Below, one piece after another: positions 55,805-64,000 of a stretch of 64,000 nt of DNA. The number at the start of each line of letters is the position of its first letter. Position 1 is the first letter of the stretch. Source of the stretch: Chlorops oryzae (taxonomy: Eukaryota; Arthropoda; Insecta; Diptera; Chloropidae); NCBI GenBank assembly GCA_020466095.1, contig CM035806.1:35500060-35564059 (forward strand). Direction: 5' to 3'. The notes under the pieces were generated by a model. It was not told the origin of the DNA. It was given only the letters and a program-made list of their open reading frames with translations, and searched no databases. The translations under genes and the position numbers were made by a program.

Positions 55805-57834
55805 TAATCGTACCTGAGTAATTTTTCCCTCAAAATAGAAGAGAAAAAATAGGTCCTCAAAAACTCAAAAATGTTTTCGACTAATTTCGGTTAAGTTTTG
55901 ATTTTATTTTCCCAGTAGTAAATTTCGGTACAAAATCCGGTACAAACAGGCAAAATCATTCCATTTCGGTGTACCGAAGCTTTCCTTTGGTACACCGGTA
56001 TCACGCCTTTAAATTCGGTACAATACCGGAAAAATCGGTACAGTTGGTCAGGTAAGACATAAGTAAGAGCGCAACTTAATTCTCGTCCACAATTTTCCAC
56101 ACCGATTTTACCTTTACCCAATCTGACCAAACGAAATATATGTATGTAGTCAGTTCCTACATTTCCCTATTGCTTTCAAGAACTACGGTCAAAATTTTGT
56201 AAGCATTCGATGAGCTCAAATATGTGTCACAGTCTTATTTTGTTATTAAGTATATTTTTATTTCATTTATTTCATTTGTTTTCGCCCCATGCGAGTGTGC
56301 TTTATTTGATTTATTTGGAAAACTCACACAACGTAATGTTTTTCTTTTCCACAAACTCTCACAAAATGATATCCTAACTTGTCGGAATGTCCTTAAATTT
56401 TTAACTTTTATAACTTCAGAGTTGTTATTGTATTATTTTGCTCCCAAGAGCAACAGTTTCAACAACATGTTGTTGTCTTGTCAATCCAACCGTTGCTGTT
56501 GTTGTTATTGCTTGGTTTTTTTTTTTTTTTTTTTTTTATTATATACATGGCCAGTCAAGAGTGAAGCACGACAATAGGTATCAAAAGGAGGGGAAAAAAT
56601 ATCAGCGCAAACAAGCTGAAAATAAGCTCAAAGATACGGGCAGCGACCATCCAATGATACATGACAAGGCCGGTGTGAATTGAAGGGTACAATGTTGTGC
56701 ATAGAATACCTGATGATACCATCCTCCGACTGCGTGTACCTGTACTTTGTACTGTGCGTCATGCGGCGATGCGGGGAATCAACGAAAAAGAAGCCAAAAA
56801 AAAAAGATTAAATCAGGTAAACATTTAGCACCTGCCGTTACTCAGTTGTAGACGATGCTCTTGGCTGTTGTCTCTTTTGTTTATTTTTGCCCTATTCTTT
56901 GCATTTTTTTTCTTCATTCGTTTATGTGTTTTGCTTTGTTTGGGTTCTTGCTGCCGCCGAGAACACATCATGCCGCAGGTGATTAGTTCCAATAGATGCA
57001 TCTGCTCTTTTATTATCCTTGTGAGCATAAGAATTGCTCCTTTATCGCTGTTTTGTTTGGCTCGAACAGGCAGAAAAGTTTGAGGACTCATGCTTGCACA
57101 TGCCCGCTCACGTTGAACGCGCATCAAAACAAAAAAAAAAAAAAATCGCTTTTTGTATCTTTTTGCAAATTTGAAATTGTTTACACCTTTTGAAGGATAC
57201 TCGTACAATTTTCATTGGCTTCGTGCTGGCTCACCGCACACCAGCTGTTATTGCTGCGTTGCTGTTTCTCCGCTGTCCGTCAGCCTTCGCATGTTTTTCT
57301 TTCGCGTATTTTTTTTGTCTGTTCTGCATCGTTTGCTGTGTGCGTGTTTGTGTTTGTGTGTGTGTGTGTGTGCTGATTCCGGTTTTCCGCTCTTCAGCTG
57401 TCATATTGGGCATTCTGTCCTTACGTCTTCGGTCGTCGGTTTTCGTTCGTCGGTCTGTGGCATTCGGTCGTGAGGTTTCTGTCTGCCGTCTGTTGTCTTC
57501 CTCAATATATCCAGAGTCTGTCATATGGTCGGGCAGTCAGTGCTCGTATATGAGCGAGAACCAAGTCTGTCTGAACGAGATGCAGCGTCCAAGCTCGCTT
57601 GCAACGATTCCTTTTCGGGTGATAATGAAGTTTGGGTCTTATAATTTATTTCATTCAAATGAAAATTTCCCTATTTGCTCATGTGAGGACCGAAGGCTTC
57701 AATTAAATTGGGTATTTTGCGGCCGCTCAGTTTGTGTATGCGTTCCATTTTAATGAGATATCGTATATCGCAACGATAAACAAGTATCGAGCTGTTTGCA
57801 TATTTCAATATAAGTAGATATGTTTGCTTAATTA
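55805..57834. other. Intergenic; repeat fragment, T and GT runs
   Basis: The part at 56055-56165 shares TAAGAGCGCAACTTAATTCT and AATCTGACCAAACGA with 30882 and 60390. T run at 56516-56537 and (GT)n at 57353-57371. The GC-richer part 57190-57750 has ORFs on both strands that I cannot assign. Confidence 0.45.
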
Positions 57835-58389
57835 CCCAGCAGGAAAATATATCGAGCAGGACAAAAACATTAGTGATTTCACTGGGTCATACAGGTGATA
57901 TTGTCATGCATGCCACCTTGGGGAACATGTCATCGTTGAGGAGGGCTGCTGTTCATTTGCTTGAATCTCAGTGGCTACTGAAGTTTAAATACGGTTTTAA
58001 CGTCGGTTCAGTGCTGGCATGAAGTAGCGTAGTGGATGAGTGCTCGACTCACATTCCGAAGATCGCGGGTTCGATCCCTGGCCGAGGCGAATAAAAATTG
58101 TTCAAAATAGATTTTCTAAAAATTTGCGAAACATTCAAAGAGCGGACAAGCAAGAGAGTTTTCAAAACGGTTTCTATAAATTGACAGTTCCAGAAAATGG
58201 AGCAAGAGAGATCATGTCCAAAGGCGTCACAAGTGACTTTTTCTTATGCGACGAAAAGAAAGTGACTCTGGAAGTCCCTGTCACTTCAGGTACAAATGTC
58301 ATACAAAGTGTCCAACGAATTATCATGCTTACGGGCTCCAAAGTCACCATAATATCAATGATTTTGTCAGGGGGACTTTACCTGCTGGG
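57835..58389 (+). mobile_element. TIR element CCCAGCAGG with a tRNA-like segment
   Basis: The ends are CCCAGCAGGAAAATA and, inverted, CCCAGCAGGTAAAG, with TA immediately outside both (57833-57834 and 58390-58391). One plus-strand tRNA-like segment lies at 58022-58094. Blocks of this element recur at 10500-10855 and 6296-6345. The ORF at 58040-58405 has no recognisable product and overlaps the tRNA-like part. Confidence 0.7.
58022..58094 (+). repeat. tRNA-like segment
   Basis: A box TAGCGTAGTGG at 58025-58035 and B box GGTTCGATCCC at 58068-58078, ending GGCCGAGGCGA before ATAAAAATT. This is one of the best preserved tRNA-like modules in the window. Confidence 0.7.
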
Positions 58390-58594
58390 TACGTACTCCC
58401 TGTGAGATCGACACGACGATTGTGAAATGAGATGCCCAAGTACATACGTTGATGACGTGCGTCTGTCACGGGTTTTCCCTTTTTTTTTAATTCCAACGCA
58501 AAGGATTCGGATTCATGGCTTTAATTGAATTATAATGAAATTCACAAAAACTTCCCTTCAAAGAAAATTTCAATAAAAAAAAATTAAAAAAAAA

Positions 58595-59387
58595 CAAGTA
58601 AGGGTGTTATAGTCAGGCGAGCCTCACAATAGAATACCCGACACAGACACATATGTTCAAAGAATTTTTAATATCAAGAGGTGTTTAGGGCCATTAGGGG
58701 CCCCATATACCGACTTTTGTTAAATTTCTTTATAAAAACTGCCCCTTTGCCACGCCCAATTTTTCAATTTTTTTGAAATCTAATCGGAGGCTTAGATATA
58801 CGCTCTAATCCTAAGTTTTATTGAAATATTTCGAAAAAATCCGATTTTGGGGCACTTTTGAGATTTTTGTGACAGACCCTAGCACTGGAGGTACCCTTAA
58901 TAATGGACCGCCCAAAAAAAATTTTGGGGAGGATGTTTGTGGCTACAAAGGAAGCATAAGTGCCAAATTTCGTTCAAGTTCCATTTGAATTTCGGGTGTA
59001 GGGGAAAATTTTTGAAAAACGCCCTTCTGTCACGCCCACTTTTCCAATTTTTCGAATTCATAGTAATTGCCTTTAAACATGTTCAAATACCAAATTTCAT
59101 GAACATATCTTAAAAAACTTAGATTTTAGAGCAGTTTTTGTTGTTTTCGTAACAGATCCTAGTACTGGAGGTACCAATAAAAATGGTCCGATCGGGTCCA
59201 TTCTCGAACTTGTTCTTACTCATGTCCCCGTACAGACAGACAGACGGACAGACATGGCTAAATCGAATCTCCTGGTGACGCTGATCATTTCTATATATAT
59301 TTTATATAGTCTATCACGACTGGTTCTGGGTGTTACACACAACCACACAAACGCAATATACCCTCGACACAGAGTGTGTCGGGTATA
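58595..59387 (-). mobile_element. DINE-1-like repeat, full length
   Basis: Starts CAAGTAAGGGTGTTATAGTC and ends ACAGAGTGTGTCGGGTATA. The two internal blocks are again about 280 bp apart (CTAGCACTGGAGGTACC near 58878, AGTACTGGAGGTACC near 59160). The microsatellite is short (CAGACAGACAGACGGACAGA). Inserted next to an A-rich run. Confidence 0.8.
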
Positions 59388-59499
59388 AATACCAAAAATT
59401 CGTTTTAAGGCCAAATAGAGAATATGTTAATAAATAATTTTACTTTAAGCTTCGCTGTGTTTGAGTTAACTTAATTCACTTTTAATGAGCACTCGAATG

Positions 59500-61864
59500 C
59501 ACAGTGGTTCCAAATCACATTTCTGAAGAATAAAATGGTTGCGGTTAAGCTAGCGATCGCAAATTTTTCGATAGAATGGGGTTGCAGAAGAAAAACTGGC
59601 GTGTTCGGACCATTTTTACGCAGAGTTCTGGTACAAAATGATAATTTGCTTGTAATTCAACTACATTTATTTTAAGTTTAAGAAAAAGCTTATATTATGT
59701 AATCGATAAAGTTAATTCTGAACGGGAATGCAATTTTGAAAAAAACGATAAGAAAAATATTCAGAGATTTTTTCACTTGGAAGATTATATTCCTATTGGC
59801 TTGGGTGCTATGGGCCACGAAACTTACAAAAAAAGGGTGAAAAAATTGAATTTTTTTTTTAAATTTTGCCATTTGCTGCTACTAAATGGATTTTTTGCGG
59901 ATCAGTTAATACTGCAACAATTTTTTTTCGAGTCTGGAGCTGAAACTTTGTAATCAATAGGAGTAAAAAATATTGAACGCCATAAATAAATGCGCCTCTT
60001 TATTTCTCGGCCACACATTTTGAGATCGATTAAGGGGCTGTTTCCACTACAGACGCATTTAGCATTTTTCAGCATTTTTAAAAAATGCTCAAAAATGCGG
60101 CTTTGAATTACATGTAATTGTTGTTGTTCTTAAAACAGCATTTTTCAGCATCTTGAGAAAATGCGATAAAAATGCTAAAAACCGTCTAGTTTTCATTGAT
60201 ATTTTCTTCAAATTTTTAACATTTCAAAGCCTACTTCAAAGAATTCAAATATTTTTCCGAACAAAAATTCAAATTTTCACAAAATGCTAAATACGAAACG
60301 CAGTGGAAACGGGTCTAGCATCTTTAAAGATGCAAATGCTTAATGCGGTGTAGTGGAAATAGTCCCTAAAAAACGAAATTTCGACGATCTGACTAGACCA
60401 AATATAGCGAGTTGCTACATATATTTATCGAGTAAGTACTTTCAGAAACTTCAGTCAATTTTTCGATTACATTTAATGTGTTGCACAGTGTTATATGCGA
60501 TGCATGCACTAAAAGTTTGTGAAGCATTGCTGACCGGATAGTTCAAAATATATTGTAGCGGTCTGGGCGCAATATTTTGCAAACGATTCCAAATTTATTT
60601 CATACTCAGATGATATTGCCACTAATGACACGTGCAATCGTTTCAAAAACCGCAAATTAACTATTGCAATGGAAGCAAACAATTGGATATTATGATACGC
60701 ACGTCACGACGCGTCGCCCTGTATTTCCGTCGTTTGTGTTACCGCTTCCGTTTGTCTTTGGTTTGTCAACATGCAAGCCCATTTTGGTTGAGAAATCATT
60801 CTGGATCTCACTTTTTTTCCTCGTATATGTGCTTTGTCTTCTTCGATTGCCACTTTTTTAGTGCATTTTTTAAAAAGAATGATGAAGTGTACAAACTCAA
60901 AGCAACCGATCCAGGAATTATACCGCAATTTAAGGCATCTGTTCTGGGTTTGGCCAGTTAATGTCCTTAGTTGAGAGAAGCAATTTCGAATCTGAACCGC
61001 ATATTGCACAAAGCTGCGCAGATTTCGTTCCCGTTAGCACATTTGGGACTTTACCGTCATGGATCAGCGTTATGTTAAGACAATAATTCATAAGAAATTT
61101 AACAAATTTTTTGAGCCTATTTTGCGGACCTTCACTGTCAATAATACTCTAGGACTTGGGGCTATCAAAAAAGTGTTTTCATTTGGCCAACTCTTGGATA
61201 TTTACTCAACATTTCAGAACATTAAAGAAGTGAAATGACTTTGTTCGTACTGTCTGGGATGACAAATTTCCAAAAATGTGAAATTTGTCGCTTAGAACGT
61301 TATTCGAGGCGATGATTCATATGTAGTCGAGTTCGCAGATAGGCGCTGAAAAACATACACTCATATGAAAGTACACAGAATATATACACACATATTTCAT
61401 GTGATCCCCTTTTGGATCCACAAGAGTTTTTCTCTACGAAACACAAACATTTTTTAATAATTTCTATATAAAAGGAATACCAAATTAAACCAATGACCAA
61501 TGCGACCAATGCGACCACTATATCACACAAAAAATTGAATAGTTAAAATTTTTATACTATAATTTTACTATACTTTTTTTTTTTACAAATATTTTCCATT
61601 TTATAGATAAAAATTGTTCACGAAAATTCTTTTGTTATCGCGCCTTAAAATTTTAATGCAATTTGTCCGAGACAAATGCCAACGCACAACACAAACGGGA
61701 ATGACAACACAAACTTTGAACGCTTTCGGACTAAATGCCCTTTTTTAAAGTTGCAGACTATTTACATATTTTTCTTAATCAAACGGTAGGTTTAACTTTT
61801 TGGCAAAATAAAATGCTTAAAAACTTCAATAAATTCCTCAAAAATGGGATTTTGAACCACTGTG
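59500..61864. mobile_element. Transib-like element, 2.4 kb
   Basis: The left end CACAGTGGTTCCAAATC and the inverted right end CACAGTGGTTCAAAATC match at 16 of 17 positions. CGAATG directly abuts both ends (59494-59499 and 61865-61870). A 6-bp duplication is one more than Transib normally makes, so the class is probable rather than certain. A MITE is nested at 60034-60366. Parts of the interior recur at 30.6-31.0 and 56.05 kb. No transposase was recognised; an ORF at 60632-60961 is unassigned. Confidence 0.65.
60034..60366. mobile_element. MITE, GGGCTGTTTCCACTAC ends
   Basis: GGGGCTGTTTCCACTACAG at the left and GGGACTATTTCCACTACAC, inverted, at the right form TIRs of about 30 bp (GCATTTAGCA / GCATTAAGCA). 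AAAATGC/GCATTTT words fill the interior. It splits the GAGATCGATT ... AAATTTCGACGATCTGAC sequence of the host element. Confidence 0.8.
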
Positions 61865-62328
61865 CGAATGGAAAGAAACGAAACGAAATTAAATTACAAT
61901 GAGACTTTCAGCATAAATATTAAAATACTTCCGAAGCAGTTCACAAGGTGCGCACAAGTGGCTCAAGTGCCCTAAAGATTCACTTTGCGGCATTTACACC
62001 GAAAGAAAAAGGTAGTTATATTAACTGAAAAAGCAGGTTAAAATAACCGAGTTCACCGTTAATTATTAGCTTTTGTGTAGTAGCGGTCAACTCAACAGTA
62101 CAAACACATACAATAAGGATATAACTACCTGATGGTTGATATAACTGTCTCGCGGTTAAATCAACTGTCACCAGCGACTGGGAAAAAAAATTTATTTTTT
62201 GCTTTGACTTTTTTTTTATCTTCTTTTATTAATATTTTTTTTTATTTTTATTAAATTATTATATTTTTTCTTTATTTGTTTGTTTCTCTATTTAAATCTT
62301 TTTCTCTTTCATCTCTTTAAATTTTCTC

Positions 62329-62398
62329 GCCTCGGCCGAGCCTTGAACCGCTGACCTCCACTTCGCTGGGCGAACGTCTTAACCATTACGCTAAACGA
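62329..62398 (-). repeat. tRNA-like segment
   Basis: The minus strand reads TAGCGTAATGGTTAAGACG and GGTTCAAGGC, ending CGGCCGAGGCGAG then AAAATTT. Counterpart of 33701-33773. Confidence 0.65.
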
Positions 62399-62639
62399 AC
62401 GAATTTAATTTATTGGTCAAAATGCTCACTTGAGTTTATGGTTGCTCAAGCTTTGGGGAACGTGCTTAAGGAATTGTTTCACTCCCAACATTTTTTGCTT
62501 GAAAATGAACCATTAAAAAAAAAATTAAATCAATTAAAACCTTAAAAATTTAGGAGAAAATTTTTGTCTTCCAAAACAACTACACTCTGAACAAAAAAAA
62601 AACCGTAATTAAAAAAAAAAAACTCAGAAAAATTCCCGC

Positions 62640-62705
62640 CACCAGCAGCGATAGAACCCCGAAGCTCACGACTGTCGAGTCACAGTTTAAAGCACTGAGC
62701 TATCG
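62640..62705 (-). repeat. tRNA-like segment
   Basis: The minus strand reads TAGCTCAGTGCTTTAAAC (A box) and GGTTCTATCGC (degenerate B box). Counterpart of 33913-33982. Confidence 0.6.
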
Positions 62706-62910
62706 AATCCTCCGGAGACGTTTGATCAGAATACGAACATATACGTCTAAGTGAACGAAAGGGAATTTGAACATAAAAAGTAACTGTTTTTCAACTGTTC
62801 ATTTGACTGCCTTTTTCAGTGCATTTAACGCGGAATACCGTTTATTTGACCACTCTTACTTTAACTGTTCTAAGTAGTTGATTTAACTGTTGTTATTTCT
62901 CTCGGTGTAA

Positions 62911-63237
62911 AGATGGGCCAATATTTCACATTTATGAATAACATTTGCATGTACATAGATATCAAGCAATACTCATATTTGCCACTTTTACCCTTGAGAT
63001 ATAAGAGCTTCTGATCAAGATAAGGTAGTATTCGAAGAATCTTGTAGGTTTTATGCTTTCTAACAAGGCTTCCTTCGATTTTTTAAAACTTATGTTAGAC
63101 ATTTGGAATCAATGTCAGAACAATATCCCAATATCTGGTGTCTGTTCGTAGTCGGTCAACATTACGTAAAGTTTGTACGTTTTTCATTTTATAGAGACTT
63201 GCAGCCAAAGAATTATATGTAAAGCTGTCGGTAAACG
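62911..63237. other. No recognised feature
   Basis: AT-rich spacer between two TIR elements. Confidence 0.4.
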
Positions 63238-63838
63238 CCCAGCAGCGAAACCTGTCGAGTACTCCCATAAGGAGTAGGCCATTGCTCCGTTCTAATTTGC
63301 TTTTGCATGTGATGAACTGTTTTTTATAACATTATTGTGGCATTGGAAAACCACTACTCCCTATTTAGGCACAAAAGAGAGTACTCCTGGGAGTATATTC
63401 TTTACCTCAATGGTGGTTAGTTGACTTTTTTACATTAAAATTTTGACTTAAAAATGTATATGTAAATGTATGTATGTTATAAGTTGATGAAAGTATAATT
63501 TACGGACGGATGGAGCGAACTGCCATAATATAACCGGTAGGATTGGGACCGGTCAAAGGCCAGTCCTTAGGAAATTGACCAGCTCATTACTGCAGGGTAT
63601 TTATTTCACGTTATTGATAAGATGTTATATTAATAAAATAGATGGTTTTTCTTCAATACCCTATTTCCTCAATTTTTCACGAACGAATGAACGAGCTCAT
63701 CCACCTTCGATCTCAAAGGGAGTAAACTTTAGTATACTCGCCTTTCATATATGAAACTGTTATATTCTGAATACTCCGGTACGGAGTATTTCAAAAGTAC
63801 TCGCTTTTGGGTTAGTTACTCCAATTTATGCTGCTGGG
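63238..63838. mobile_element. TIR element CCCAGCAGC, GTACTCC-rich arms
   Basis: The left end CCCAGCAGCGAAACC and the inverted right end CCCAGCAGCATAAATT are similar. AGTACTCC/GGAGTA words recur in both arms (63259-63275, 63350-63400, 63715-63820). A partial copy of the CCCTGCAGTAAT element (about 63510-63597, ending TTACTGCAGGG) lies inside. No target duplication seen. Confidence 0.6.
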
Positions 63839-64000
63839 TCACTTTGACGACTCTGAGGAAACTCAATGGCTTAATGCATTAGTATTGCGTAGTTTTGAGC
63901 CAATTATTATTAGCTTTTAGTACTTCAAATCTACCATTATTAATAATTAATAATAAAATCATTTTTCTGTGACATCAGGGCAACACATCTACTTGTATGT
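63839..64000. other. No recognised feature
   Basis: AT-rich end of the window. Confidence 0.4.

Larger units (their letters stand above)
61994..62910. mobile_element. TIR element with two tRNA-like segments
   Basis: The ends TTACACCGAAAGAAA and, inverted, TTACACCGAGAGAAA differ at one base. Both arms are dense in AACTGTT/AACTG words (62015-62172 and 62785-62895), which look like subterminal binding motifs. The middle holds two minus-strand tRNA-like segments and matches 33541-33985. No transposase ORF; superfamily unassigned. Confidence 0.75.

Overview
The window looks like nuclear DNA of a dipteran insect, probably a higher fly. It is AT-rich, has introns and long microsatellites, and has no dense gene layout. 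It holds a mariner transposon very close to Himar1 as I remember it, about eleven copies of a DINE-1/Helentron-like repeat, and many small terminal-inverted-repeat (TIR) elements. I cannot name the species from sequence alone.

Almost nothing here is host coding sequence. The best host gene candidate is a small two-exon gene at about 40.8-41.4 kb. It has a TATA box, an initiator, an ATG four bases before a GTAAGT donor, a CT-rich intron, a predicted signal peptide and a poly(A) signal, giving a predicted 135-residue secreted protein of unknown function. A second, weaker signal-peptide ORF lies just upstream at 40595.

Layout. 0.15-2.1 kb: hairpin repeat and a 5'-truncated LINE reverse transcriptase (minus strand). 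4.5-5.9 kb: hAT element with an 8-bp target duplication and a coding-like fragment inside. 6.1-8.1 kb: long (TATG)n array carrying two opposed copies of a TIR element with tRNA-like segments. 8.3-9.0 kb: Transib-like element. 11.5-12.2, 17.2-18.0, 24.9-25.5, 26.9-28.1, 34.6-35.4, 44.1-44.6, 45.8-46.6, 55.0-55.8 and 58.6-59.4 kb: the DINE-1-like family, with a degenerate copy at 2.1 kb. 16.2-16.9 kb: second hAT element with a perfect 8-bp target duplication. 18.2-21.6 kb: foldback-like element interrupted by the mariner. 22.6-25.8, 28.5-29.5, 50.3-52.8 and 59.5-61.9 kb: further Transib-like elements with CACWRTG ends. 35.5-36.6 kb: foldback element with 56-bp tandem repeats. 38.3, 43.3, 52.0 and 60.0 kb: MITEs. 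48.6 kb: tRNA-derived SINE with 16-bp target duplications. 50.7-51.7 kb: broken DD37E Tc1/mariner transposase nested in a Transib-like element. 57.8-58.4, 62.0-62.9 and 63.2-63.8 kb: more TIR elements, two of them with tRNA-like segments.

The most unusual signal is a recurring tRNA-like module: A box, B box, then usually a GGCGA end. It occurs singly or in pairs inside elements that have terminal inverted repeats, which is not standard SINE architecture. The second theme is a group of Transib-like elements whose ends match the V(D)J recombination heptamer CACAGTG/CACTATG and whose flanks are mostly GC-rich 5-bp duplications. Much of the window is nested insertion, so several elements can be ordered in time.
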